The position numbers and the translations under genes were made by a program. The notes below the pieces were generated by a model. The model searched no databases. It was not told the origin of the DNA and worked only from the letters and a program-made list of their open reading frames with translations. Positions 16,520-24,799 of a DNA stretch of 64,000 nt are shown piece by piece. Every line of letters begins with the position of its first letter. Within the stretch, counting starts at the first letter, position 1. Source of the stretch: Oecophyllibacter saccharovorans. GTDB lineage: Bacteria; Pseudomonadota; Alphaproteobacteria; Acetobacterales; Acetobacteraceae. The stretch is taken from NCBI RefSeq assembly GCF_006542375.1, contig NZ_CP038143.1, forward strand, positions 62,001-126,000. The letters run 5' to 3'.

Positions 16520-17623
16520 TCAAAGAGCAGGCAGGTTCCAGCCGCACTGAGCATGGTGCCTCAAAAGCTGATCGGCCAGAACACAGGCCATCATGGCTTC
16601 CGCTACCGGTACCGCCCTGATACCCACGCAGGGATCATGGCGCCCTTTAGTGCGTATATCGATTTCCTCGCCCGTACAGGTAAGGCTCGGGACAGGGGTC
16701 AGGATGGAACTCGTCGGCTTGATCGCCAGCCGCGCCACGATAGGCTGCCCTGAAGAAATGCCCCCCAGAATGCCCCCTGCATGATTGCTACGGAAAGTCG
16801 GCTGACCCTCTTTCCCCCTGCGCAGGGGATCGGCATTGTCTTCCCCCCGCAACGATGCGACGGCAAATCCGTCCCCGATCTCAACGCCCTTGACGGCATT
16901 GATGCCCATGAAGGCACCGGCCAGCTCGGCGTCCAGCTTGCCATAAACCGGCGCGCCCAGCCCTGCCGGCACGCCTTCGGCCAGGACTTCCACCACCGCT
17001 CCTGTTGAGGAACCCTCCTTGCGGATACCTTCCAGAAAATCAGCCCATGCCGGCACTGTCGCAGCATCGGGACACCAGAACGGATTGCGTCCGGTCTCAT
17101 CCCAGTCCCAACGGGCGCGGTTTATGCCCAGGCCCCCGATCTCGGTCAAGGCCCCGCGAATCTTCAGCTCCGGCCCGACCAGGATTTTCAGGACTTCGCG
17201 CGCCACTGCGCCGGCAGCAACCCGCATGGCGGTCTCACGGGCCGAGGCACGCCCGCCCCCGCGATAATCGCGAATGCCGTATTTCAGGTCATAGGTGAGG
17301 TCAGCGTGACCGGGTCGGTAGGCGCGGGCAATCTCACCATAATCGCGTGAACGCTGGTCCGTGTTCTCGATCATCAGGGAAATGGGCGTTCCGGTCGTTC
17401 GGCCCTCAAAAACGCCTGAAAGGATTCTGACCTGATCCGCTTCCTGCCGTTGCGTGGTAAAGCGGGACTGCCCCGGGCGACGACGGTCCAGCCAGGGCTG
17501 GATATCGCCTTCACTCAACGGCAGGCGCGGGGGGCAACCATCAATCACGCAGCCGATGGCCGGACCATGGCTTTCCCCCCAGGTCGTGACGCGAAAGAGC
17601 TTGCCGAAACTGTTGTCAGACAT
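16520..17623 (-). CDS. aroC: chorismate synthase
   Basis: 367 residues, normal family length. Chorismate synthase removes phosphate from EPSP to make chorismate, needing reduced FMN. The start F-G[17 protein letters not shown], the G-D-x-Q-P-W-L-x-R-R-R-P-G-Q motif, R-A-S-A-R-E-T and [15 protein letters not shown] are all present. The gene stands alone between nrdA and fabI; the other shikimate gene in the window, aroE, is 24 kb away. The C-terminus is not truncated. Confidence 0.96.
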   Translation of the reverse strand: MSDNSFGKLFRVTTWGESHGPAIGCVIDGCPPRLPLSEGDIQPWLDRRRPGQSRFTTQRQEADQVRILSGVFEGRTTGTPISLMIENTDQRSRDYGEIARAYRPGHADLTYDLKYGIRDYRGGGRASARETAMRVAAGAVAREVLKILVGPELKIRGALTEIGGLGINRARWDWDETGRNPFWCPDAATVPAWADFLEGIRKEGSSTGAVVEVLAEGVPAGLGAPVYGKLDAELAGAFMGINAVKGVEIGDGFAVASLRGEDNADPLRRGKEGQPTFRSNHAGGILGGISSGQPIVARLAIKPTSSILTPVPSLTCTGEEIDIRTKGRHDPCVGIRAVPVAEAMMACVLADQLLRHHAQCGWNLPAL

Positions 17624-17714
17624 CAGACGCGATTACCCACTTTCTTTTCCCTGACCTGTGCACCGCAACCGCTTTTCTAAAGATCATCCAATCAGGCGGC
17701 GGTCAGGCAGATCG

Positions 17715-18563
17715 TCAATCGCCACTGCGCAGCGTCAGATCTGGGGCTTCAGGATTTTTCATGCCGATGATGTTATAGCCGCAATCGACATGCTGGATCT
17801 CGCCCGTCACCCCGCTGGACAGGTCGGAAAGCAGGTAAAGCCCTGCACCACCGACATCCTTGAGAGACACATTGCGCTCAAGGGGGGAATTCAGCTGGTT
17901 CCAGCGCAGGATATAGCGGAAATCGCCGATGCCGTTTGCAGCCAGGGTCATGATCGGCCCGGCAGAAATCCCGTTCACACGGATATTGTCACGACCGAGG
18001 TCAACGGCCATGTAACGCACCGAGGCTTCAAGTGCGGCCTTGGCCACGCCCATCACGTTGTAATGCGGCATGACGCGCTCTGCGCCCAGATAGGTCAGCG
18101 TGACCAGGGAGCCGCCCGGATTCATCATCGCACTGGCCCGGCGGGCCACAGCGGTGAAGGAATAGCAGGAAATATCCATGGCCTTCAGAAAGGCGTCACG
18201 TGGCGTGTCCAGATAACGGCCGCGAAGATACTGCTTGTCCGCCCAGCCAATGGCATGAACGACAAAATCAATCTTGCCCCAGACTTTCTCGATCTCATCA
18301 AAGGTCGTATCGATCGCTGCATCATCACCCACATCACAGGGCAGCACCAGCGAGGAGCCCACGCTCTCAGCCAGGGGCCGCACACGCTTGCCGAGCGCCT
18401 CACCCTGATAGGTGAAGGCCAGCTCGGCGCCCTGGGCGGCCACAGCACTGGCAATCGCCCAAGCGATGGAATTCTTATTGGCCACTCCCATGATGACACC
18501 GCGCTTGCCTGCCATCAGGGTTCCAGCGGGAAACCCCAGTGTATTGTCTTCGGTTTCAGACAT
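17715..18563 (-). CDS. fabI: enoyl-[acyl-carrier-protein] reductase (NADH), FabI type
   Basis: 282 residues. This SDR enzyme performs the last step of each fatty-acid elongation round. Features: N-terminal G-V-A-N-K-N-S-I-A-W nucleotide-binding stretch, the D-V-G-D-D-A segment, H-A-I-G-W-A, and the FabI active site Y-x6-K in Y-N-V-M-G-V-A-K, followed by A-L-E-A-S-V-R-Y. The usual triclosan-sensitive-type M-x6 region is kept (S-Y-S-F-T). Start ATG 18563 has only a weak ribosome site. It is divergent from pdxH across a 181-base gap. Confidence 0.94.
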   Translation of the reverse strand: MSETEDNTLGFPAGTLMAGKRGVIMGVANKNSIAWAIASAVAAQGAELAFTYQGEALGKRVRPLAESVGSSLVLPCDVGDDAAIDTTFDEIEKVWGKIDFVVHAIGWADKQYLRGRYLDTPRDAFLKAMDISCYSFTAVARRASAMMNPGGSLVTLTYLGAERVMPHYNVMGVAKAALEASVRYMAVDLGRDNIRVNGISAGPIMTLAANGIGDFRYILRWNQLNSPLERNVSLKDVGGAGLYLLSDLSSGVTGEIQHVDCGYNIIGMKNPEAPDLTLRSGD

Positions 18564-18744
18564 GTTCTAGCATCCTGCTCGTAAATCCAGCCACGTATTT
18601 GCTAAAACAGGTGGTTGCACAAGCGTCGCGCAGGAACAAGAGGCTGCTGCCCCCGAGCAGTTTCTCAGGGCTTTTCCGGCCGGCTGAAACGCCTCTTCCG
18701 GCAACCTTGCCTTTGCCCGTCTTTTTGCAACGGAGATATCCTCC

Positions 18745-19485
18745 ATGGCCGATTCCCCCGCTTCCGATCCTGCTTCTTCCGGTTCCGGCAGTTCCCAGCC
18801 TGCTCCTCCCAAGCACAATAATCACAATAATAACGATATCGGTGCTCTGCCTGCACAGGAACTGCCTGATCGCCCGCTCATTGATCTGACGGCCGATCCC
18901 TTCACCCTGTTCGGAAACTGGTTGCACGCAGCCGAAGAGACGGAACTCAACGACCCCAATGCCATGGCCGTCGCAACCGCTACCCCCGACGGGCTGCCCT
19001 CTGTCCGTATTCTGCTGCTCAAGGGAATGGACAAGAACGGGTTCGTTTTCTACACCAACGCCGACTCCCTCAAAGGCGAGGAGCTGAGGGAAAATCCGCA
19101 GGCGGCCCTTCTGTTTCACTGGAAGTCGCAACGGCGCCAGGTCCGTATTTCAGGACCGGTTCAGCCGGTCAGCAGTGAGGAGGCAGATGCCTACTTCGCC
19201 TCCCGCTCGCGCCTCTCACAGCTGGGCGCACTGGCCTCAGAGCAATCCCGCCCCCTGATTGACCGGGCCGTTTTTGAAAAACGCCTCAAGGACGTCCAGA
19301 CCCGCTATAAGGATGAAGAACATATTCCCCGCCCGGAAAACTGGAAAGGGTACCGGGTCGTGCCGACTTCCTTTGAATTCTGGCAGGAGCGGGCTTACCG
19401 GCTGCATGATCGTGCCCGGTGGCGCAGACCGGCTGACCTGTCAGGGGAAGCGCCTGGCTGGATGGTCACCCGGCTTTATCCCTGA
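18745..19485 (+). CDS. pdxH: pyridoxamine 5'-phosphate oxidase
   Basis: 246 residues. FMN enzyme that oxidises PNP or PMP to pyridoxal phosphate. The first ~45 residues are a low-complexity Ser/Pro/Asn tail absent from E. coli PdxH. The core shows N-A-M-A-V-A-T-A-T, P-S-V-R-I-L-L-L-K-G, G-F-V-F-Y-T-N, the H-W-K-S-x-x-R-Q-V-R-I-x-G FMN-binding block, S-x-R-S-R-x-S-Q-L-G-A-x-A-S-x-Q-S, and the C-terminal R-L-H-D-R. GGAG 9 bases before the ATG supports the start. Confidence 0.93.
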   Translation: MADSPASDPASSGSGSSQPAPPKHNNHNNNDIGALPAQELPDRPLIDLTADPFTLFGNWLHAAEETELNDPNAMAVATATPDGLPSVRILLLKGMDKNGFVFYTNADSLKGEELRENPQAALLFHWKSQRRQVRISGPVQPVSSEEADAYFASRSRLSQLGALASEQSRPLIDRAVFEKRLKDVQTRYKDEEHIPRPENWKGYRVVPTSFEFWQERAYRLHDRARWRRPADLSGEAPGWMVTRLYP

Positions 19486-19558
19486 ATCTTCACTCACGGC
19501 CGTGCTTCAGCCCGCAGCCTGATGGTATTTTTTTCAAAGTCCAAGGACAACTTCTTCA

Positions 19559-20494
19559 ATGGCATCCTGGATCCGCAACATATTTCTTTCCCTCAACGGG
19601 ACGACGGATCCCGCGCCACTTCTGAGAAGTGTTCTGGTTACAGCCCATCATTTCAGGGCCGGCATCACCGCTGTCCTGCTTGAGGGCCACACTGTCGATG
19701 AAGCCCCTCTGGCCGGCAATGGGCTGGCGGTCGGTGCCGTCAGCACCCTGGTGACTGAATCGCGTAACCGCCTTTCATCACGTCTGGAGGACATCCGGGC
19801 CACTTTGGAGGGGCTGGCCGAAAGGGGCCAGCTTACCTGGTCTGAAAGCACCTGGGTTGCCGGCAAACCCGCCAATCCCCTTTATCCCCCCGCAGGCGGC
19901 CCAACCCCCCATCTTCATCTCATCCGCTCCAGGGGTACGCTTACACGCACCCTGAAGGCCTTTGCCCAGCTGACAGACCTGGCAGCACTGCCGCATCCAC
20001 GCATTGAAGACGGATCGACCGCCACCCAGATCCGCAATGAGCTGCTGCGCCAGAAATGTGTGCCGCTTCTGCTGGCGCCTCCTGAAGGCCTGGCCTCGTC
20101 ACCGCAACGCATTGCCATCATATGGAATGAAGCGCTGGAAGATATCCGGACGCTGCATCAGGCCCTTCCCTGGTTCCAGGCCGCCCGAACCGTTCACGTT
20201 CTTCCCACTTCCCCTAAAGCGGCCAGAAGCGCGCCACAGCTGCTGGCCTATCTGCAGCTTCACAAAGTCGCAGCCGTCCTGGAACCCTTCACGTTGAATA
20301 GTGCAGTGGGGCCGGACGCTTCAACGACCAATCTCTCAGATCCAGCCAATCTGCTGGCGCTCATCGAACAGCTTTCTGTAGATCTCGTTGTCACCGGCCT
20401 GCATGCCACCGGCAATCTGCGCAATCTTCTGCTCGGTCCCCCTAATGACAGCATTGCCCAACAGGCGCTGCTCCCGGTGCTGGCCTGCGGCTGA
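19559..20494 (+). CDS. universal-stress-protein-like tandem domain protein
   Basis: 311 residues with two alpha/beta halves (about 1-145 and 150-311), the usual plan of tandem UspA proteins in alphaproteobacteria. The second half has the strand-turn A-I-I-W-N-E-A followed by L-H-Q-A-L-P-W-F and ends with D-L-V-V-T-G-L-H-A-T-G-N-L-R-N-L-L-L-G, which resembles the Usp G-x2-G-x9-G-S/N phosphate loop and then the I-A-Q-Q-A-L-L-P-V-L-A end strand. Family call rests on this end. No signal peptide. It precedes the Kdo/lipid A genes by 40 bases; whether it is part of that transcript or has a role in envelope stress is unknown. Confidence 0.6.
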   Translation: MASWIRNIFLSLNGTTDPAPLLRSVLVTAHHFRAGITAVLLEGHTVDEAPLAGNGLAVGAVSTLVTESRNRLSSRLEDIRATLEGLAERGQLTWSESTWVAGKPANPLYPPAGGPTPHLHLIRSRGTLTRTLKAFAQLTDLAALPHPRIEDGSTATQIRNELLRQKCVPLLLAPPEGLASSPQRIAIIWNEALEDIRTLHQALPWFQAARTVHVLPTSPKAARSAPQLLAYLQLHKVAAVLEPFTLNSAVGPDASTTNLSDPANLLALIEQLSVDLVVTGLHATGNLRNLLLGPPNDSIAQQALLPVLACG

Positions 20495-20533
20495 GATGCG
20501 CCTGCATCCATTGTTCTTGTTCGCGCTCTTTTC

Positions 20534-21988
20534 ATGACTTCGCCTGCACGTCCGGAGCGCGCAACACGGCAATGGCGTAAATGGCGCAGCTACAAACGGA
20601 AGAAGGGGCTTCCCCACAACTGTGCAGCGCTCCTGCTTTCCTTGCTGTGGGGGGCCATGATGAGGTGCATGGCAGGGCCTCTGCGCCTCTACCTGCGGCG
20701 CCGGGCACGACAGAAACGTGAAATCTCCCCCCGCCTGGCAGAACGACGCGGATTTGCTACCCTGCCCCGTCCCCCAGGGCCGTTGCTCTGGTTACATGCG
20801 GCCAGTGTCGGGGAGACACGCGCAGCCTTCGGATTGATTGAAACCCTGCTGGAGACAGAGCCTGACCTGCATTGCCTGATAACAACAGGCACCTGTACCA
20901 GCGCCCGGCTTGTGGAAGAACTGGATACTTTCGGAAAGCGCGTGCTGCACCAGTTCATTCCTCTGGACGTTCCGCGGTGGTGCAAGCGCTTCCTGGCATA
21001 TTGGCGCCCTGACGGTTGCGTGTTTCTGGAAAGCGAGCTCTGGCCCAATCTGCTTGAAGTCTGCCGCCAGGAAAAGCTGCCGGTCATGCTGGTCAATGGC
21101 CGCCTGTCCGAGCGCAGCCTGAAACGCTGGAAACGTTTTCCAGGGGTTGCAGACTGGCTGCTTGAAAGGGTGGCCTGGATCTCTCCTGCCACTCGTCATG
21201 ATCTGCTGGGTTTTCAGAAGCTTGCGGGAAAATCTTCAGATTCCGGCTTCCATCCCCTACAGGCGCAGCTGTTACCGCCCCTTGACCTGAAACAACTGGC
21301 TCCGCCCCTGCCCTGTTCGGAAAGCCTGCTGAGGGACTTCACCCGCCGTCTCTCATTACCTTCTTCTTCCCCTTCCCGCCCCGCCAGGCGTCCTGTTTTC
21401 CTGGCTGCTTCCACCCATCCGGGCGAGGAAGAACTTATAAGAAGAAGCGTTACGCTGATCGGGCAGCGTGTGCCTCATCTGCTTACCATCATCGTACCCC
21501 GTCATCCGCAGCGCGGCCCTTCCCTGAGCCGAAGCCTCGGGGTGCCCTGCAGAACAGAACAGCCTTTTCCCGCACCCCAGGACAAAATCTGGATTGCTGA
21601 CACGCTGGGTGAACTGGGTTTGTACTACAGGTTGGCTGATGCCGTATTGCTGGGACATTCCCTGCAACCGTCCGGCAATGGGCACAATCCCTACGAGCCT
21701 CTCGCCTTCCGCAAGCCAACCGCTGTCGGACCCTGGACGGGAAGCTGGCAGACAATCTGCCAGTCCCTGGCATTACCTGTCCTTCGCAATGAAGCTGAAA
21801 TTGCCGACTGGGTCACTGAAAAGCTGACTTCCCCTAGGGCCCTGTCCTTTCAAAACCTGCCCTCCAACAGCACAGTTCAAGCCCCGGAACACGCCAGCAC
21901 ACAACCCTCTACCCTGGCTGAACTGCAGCGGATGGCGCTCCGCATTCTGACCACAATTTCTCCCTATCGTTCCAGAAATGAGACTTAA
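20534..21988 (+). CDS. waaA: 3-deoxy-D-manno-octulosonic acid (Kdo) transferase
   Basis: 484 residues, rather long for the family because of a basic N-terminal extension (R-x-W-R-K-W-R-S-Y-K-R-K-K) before the single membrane anchor near residues 33-60. The GT30 core is clear: L-W-L-H-A-A-S-V-G-E (catalytic Glu region), P-D, F-L-E-S-E-L-W-P-N-L, N-G-R-L-S-E-R-S, and later D-T-L-G-E-L-G-L-Y-Y-R-L-A-D and G-H-N-P-Y-E-P. WaaA adds Kdo to lipid IVA at the inner face of the inner membrane. It overlaps lpxK by 11 bases. Confidence 0.94.
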   Translation: MTSPARPERATRQWRKWRSYKRKKGLPHNCAALLLSLLWGAMMRCMAGPLRLYLRRRARQKREISPRLAERRGFATLPRPPGPLLWLHAASVGETRAAFGLIETLLETEPDLHCLITTGTCTSARLVEELDTFGKRVLHQFIPLDVPRWCKRFLAYWRPDGCVFLESELWPNLLEVCRQEKLPVMLVNGRLSERSLKRWKRFPGVADWLLERVAWISPATRHDLLGFQKLAGKSSDSGFHPLQAQLLPPLDLKQLAPPLPCSESLLRDFTRRLSLPSSSPSRPARRPVFLAASTHPGEEELIRRSVTLIGQRVPHLLTIIVPRHPQRGPSLSRSLGVPCRTEQPFPAPQDKIWIADTLGELGLYYRLADAVLLGHSLQPSGNGHNPYEPLAFRKPTAVGPWTGSWQTICQSLALPVLRNEAEIADWVTEKLTSPRALSFQNLPSNSTVQAPEHASTQPSTLAELQRMALRILTTISPYRSRNET

Positions 21989-23054
21989 GGCGCCCGCTTT
22001 CTGGAATTCCCCACGTGCTTCCATAGGCGCCCTGCTCCTGTCTCCTTTCGCTCTCCTGACGCGCATCGCAGGCTGGAAACGCCAGCGCCACTGGCCTGTC
22101 CATCTTCCCGTTCCGGTTATCTGCTGCGGCGGCATCACTGTCGGGGGAACCGGCAAAACGCCCCTGACCCTTGACCTGCTGCAGCGCCTGCAGAAACGGG
22201 GTTACACCCCCCATGTTCTGACACGCGGTTACGGGGGGAAACGCCGCCGGGGCCGCGTCAGTTTTCGCGACACTGCCCGAAGTGCCGGAGACGAAGCTCT
22301 GATTCTCGCCCAGCACGCCCCGACCTGGTGCGGCAAAGACCGAGTATCCAACGCCCGCCAGGCCATCGCAGCCGGGGCTGACTGCCTTGTAATGGATGAT
22401 GGCCTGCAGGATCCGAGCCTGTACAAGGATCTATCCATCCTGACACTTGACGGCCAGGTCGGACTCGGCAACGGCCAGCTTCTTCCTGCCGGGCCCTTGC
22501 GTGAACCGCTCAAGCGCCTTCTGAAACGCGTTCACCACATCGCCATCCTGGGGCCTGATGCCCATAATCTGCATCACTGCCCGGAATTTGCCGGCCTGCC
22601 GGTCGATCAGGCCTATTTCGCCGCCTCTCCGGAAAATCTGCGTGAGCTTTCAGACCGTCGTGTCATCGCCTTTGCCGGTATCGGACGACCTGGGAAATTC
22701 TTCGACATGTTGAAAGCCTCAGGTATCCAGCTGCTGCGCGGGCTGGCTTTTCCCGATCACCATGTCTACTCCCGCAAGGACCTGCGCCGCCTGCGCCAGC
22801 TGACCCATAGAACCGGCACTGTGCTGGCCACCACCCAGAAGGACGCGGTCAAACTGCCAGCCGATTTCCGGCATAATCTCTGCATTGTGGAGACAGAACT
22901 GACCTGGTCTGATCCGCGTGCGCCTGAAGACTTCATCGATCGTCTCTTGGCCAGCTGGCCGCGCCTGCAGGCCCAAGCCCAGAAGAAGCTGGCCCAAAAG
23001 AAGATTGACGCCCACCCAGTCTCCGCTCAGACCTGTCAGAATGAGCGAAGCTAA
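21978..23054 (+). CDS. lpxK: tetraacyldisaccharide 4'-kinase
   Basis: 358 residues. LpxK phosphorylates the 4' position of the lipid A precursor. The membrane-associated N-terminus (A-F-W-x-x-P-R-A-S-I-G-A-L-L-L-S-P) is followed by the P-loop G-G-I-T-V-G-G-T-G-K-T-P near residue 52, then T-R-G-Y-G-G and the D-E-A-L-I-L-A switch-like segment, and D-D-G-L-Q-D-P (catalytic Asp region). Start overlaps waaA. The C-terminus has a Lys/Gln-rich tail (A-Q-K-K-L-A-Q-K-K). Confidence 0.95.
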   Translation: MRLKAPAFWNSPRASIGALLLSPFALLTRIAGWKRQRHWPVHLPVPVICCGGITVGGTGKTPLTLDLLQRLQKRGYTPHVLTRGYGGKRRRGRVSFRDTARSAGDEALILAQHAPTWCGKDRVSNARQAIAAGADCLVMDDGLQDPSLYKDLSILTLDGQVGLGNGQLLPAGPLREPLKRLLKRVHHIAILGPDAHNLHHCPEFAGLPVDQAYFAASPENLRELSDRRVIAFAGIGRPGKFFDMLKASGIQLLRGLAFPDHHVYSRKDLRRLRQLTHRTGTVLATTQKDAVKLPADFRHNLCIVETELTWSDPRAPEDFIDRLLASWPRLQAQAQKKLAQKKIDAHPVSAQTCQNERS

Positions 23055-23072
23055 ACTGTATTTGCGCTATCT

Positions 23073-23981
23073 ATGACCCGCCGGCACCTGAAAGACAGGT
23101 TGGAAGGTGCCCTGCTCCACCTTCTTCTAGGCACCATCACCTGCCTGCCACCCACAACCGCCTCAGCGCTAGGGGGAAAACTGGGGCGCTGGATCGGGCC
23201 TTGGCTGGCTGGGTCGAGAATCGCACACCGCAATCTGGCACGCGCTTTTCCACATCTCAGTCTGACAAACCGCAAACAGCTGTTGGAAAAGTGCTGGGAA
23301 AATCTGGGCAGCACTCTTTTTGAGTTTCCCCATCTAGGCAGCCTCCCTCAGGCCGGGAACACCGGCAGGGGCTGGCGCATTGAAGGCCGTGCCCATCTTG
23401 AGGCGGCAAAGGCGAGCGGGCGGCCGGTAATTTTCTTTTCGGGCCATCTGGGCAACTGGGAACTGATGCCCTTACTCGTGGCCCGGGAGGGGCTGGCCTT
23501 CGCGCCTTTTTACAGAGCTCCCAACAATCCCCAGGCCGACCGTCTTCTGCGCACACTGCGACAGAAAATCGCCGGAACGCAGTTGCCGATGTTTGCCAAA
23601 GGCGCGCGCGGGGCCCGGCAGGCCATGGCGCATCTGGCGCGGGGCGGGCATCTTGGAATTCTGGGCGATCAGAAGATGAATGACGGGATTGCCTGCCGGT
23701 TTTTCGGTCACTCGGCCATGACCGCCCCGGCCGCCGCGGCGTTGGCCCTGCGCTTCGATGCCCTTATCGTCACCGGCCATGTCCAGCGTGAGGGCCCGGC
23801 ACGGCTTGTGCTGAAAGTGGACCCGCTTCTGGATTCCCGGCAGTGGCAACGCCGGAATCGCCCGGAAGCTGTGGAGAGCCTGACCACCCGCCTCAACGAA
23901 GTGCTCGAAGGCTGGATCCGGGACTGTCCCCATAACTGGTTATGGATTCACCGCCGGTGGGATAAATCTTTTTATCGCTGA
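23073..23981 (+). CDS. lpxL: lipid A acyltransferase (LpxL/HtrB family)
   Basis: 302 residues. Secondary acyltransferase that adds a fatty acid to Kdo-lipid A. The H-x4-D/E catalytic motif is seen as G-H-L-G-N-W-E near residue 130, followed by the Y-R-A-P-N-N-P segment, G-I-L-G-D-Q-K-M-N-D-G and, at the end, P-H-N-W-L-W-I-H-R-R-W. The N-terminal helix L-L-G-T-I-T-C-L-P-P-T-T-A is the likely membrane contact. In line with waaA and lpxK, 18 bases after lpxK. Which acyl chain it adds cannot be read. Confidence 0.92.
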   Translation: MTRRHLKDRLEGALLHLLLGTITCLPPTTASALGGKLGRWIGPWLAGSRIAHRNLARAFPHLSLTNRKQLLEKCWENLGSTLFEFPHLGSLPQAGNTGRGWRIEGRAHLEAAKASGRPVIFFSGHLGNWELMPLLVAREGLAFAPFYRAPNNPQADRLLRTLRQKIAGTQLPMFAKGARGARQAMAHLARGGHLGILGDQKMNDGIACRFFGHSAMTAPAAAALALRFDALIVTGHVQREGPARLVLKVDPLLDSRQWQRRNRPEAVESLTTRLNEVLEGWIRDCPHNWLWIHRRWDKSFYR

Positions 23982-24336
23982 TAAACCCCTGAATTTTCTT
24001 TCAAGGAAAATATTTCTGATTTTTCTGTTCCTCACGGTAGGAGGAAGCTGAATTCTTGGAGAAAAAACTGCTAAAGAGCATTTTCAGGTAATTAAATTAC
24101 TTAAAATATCAATTATCAGTAATAATATTTCTTCACTTAACTTATTCTGACAGGCTTTTTCTTAAACCACAATCCATGCACATCTTACATGGTAGAATTG
24201 CAACACTCTCTGTCACAGGCTGACTAAAGGGCAATTTTCCAATTGAGTAACGCTTCCTCACCTTTTTAAGCTGAGCCTATCGCAATCGTGATCAGGCGTG
24301 ATCAGGTCAGAACCACATTCCGAGGAGGCATTTCCG
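23982..24336. other. AT-rich intergenic region
   Basis: About 355 bases with no supported gene. From ~24050 to ~24180 the sequence is strikingly AT-rich compared with the rest of the window. A weak hairpin (ATTTTC/GAAAAT, 23993-24011) follows lpxL. TTGAGT (24243) and TTTAAG (24265), 16 bases apart, are a weak promoter candidate for the gene at 24337. Confidence 0.5.
24287..24306. repeat. tandem 10-bp direct repeat before the unknown gene
   Basis: CGTGATCAGG occurs twice in a row, each copy holding the palindrome TGATCA. The repeat lies ~30 bases before the ATG at 24337 and could be an operator. Confidence 0.55.
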
Positions 24337-24723
24337 ATGGTGGTGAACGCACGCAACACTTCTGAACACCGGGCGCTCAGCGTCCAGACCCCCGTTTCAC
24401 ACGGCAACGTCATTGCATTGCGACAGAAATTTCTCAAGCACCACCGTATTCATCTTGAAAAATGGCTTGTTGCTGCAGCTCCGATGGGGATCCTGGACGG
24501 CCAGATCACTGGAATGGGCAGCCCGCCTCCTTCTTCTCAAGCAAGCCATGAACAGATCGTGATCTGGGTAAGGGAAAACGCCTCACCGGCTTACTGCGTG
24601 CATTCCGCAGGTAATAGCTGGGTCGTCATGGATGCCCTGCAGCAGTTGGAACTCGGCCGTTTTCCAAAATTCTGCCTGGCCCTGCACAGAATCCGTCCCG
24701 TGCTGCCCTTGGACGGAAACTGA
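24337..24723 (+). CDS. protein of unknown function
   Basis: 128 residues from ATG 24337, which has GAGGAGG 9 bases upstream; the frame also opens at GTG 24298 but that start has no such site. The protein looks soluble, with a basic N-terminal third (R-Q-K-F-L-K-H-H-R-I-H-L-E-K-W-L), a Gly/Pro/Ser turn near residue 60, a hydrophobic strand I-V-I-W-V-R-E-N and a C-terminal K-F-C-L-A-L-H-R-I-R-P-V-L-P. No motif I know. It sits alone between an AT-rich gap and a strong convergent hairpin, so it has its own transcript. Confidence 0.65.
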   Translation: MVVNARNTSEHRALSVQTPVSHGNVIALRQKFLKHHRIHLEKWLVAAAPMGILDGQITGMGSPPPSSQASHEQIVIWVRENASPAYCVHSAGNSWVVMDALQQLELGRFPKFCLALHRIRPVLPLDGN

Positions 24724-24745
24724 ATCCTACTGTTACGAAGACATT

Positions 24746-24787
24746 TGAGCCCACCGTCGCCTGCTTGGGAGAGCGACGATGGGCTCA
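24746..24787. terminator. bidirectional hairpin between convergent genes
   Basis: TGAGCCCACCGTCGC (24746-24760) pairs with GCGACGATGGGCTCA (24773-24787), 14 of 15 positions, loop 12 bases. It fills the gap between the rightward unknown gene and the leftward lipoprotein gene. U-runs on either side are weak, so termination is inferred from place and stem strength. Confidence 0.65.
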
Positions 24788-24799
24788 GCTTTACAGGTC

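Noticed and set aside
17658-18584. 308-residue plus-strand frame over fabI
   Set aside because: Lies wholly opposite a strongly conserved fabI; composition (His/Gln-rich) is typical of a shadow frame.
24337-24723. Unknown gene as a MucR/Ros-type regulator
   Set aside because: Size and place suggested it, but no C2H2 zinc-finger cysteines and histidines are arranged in the protein.
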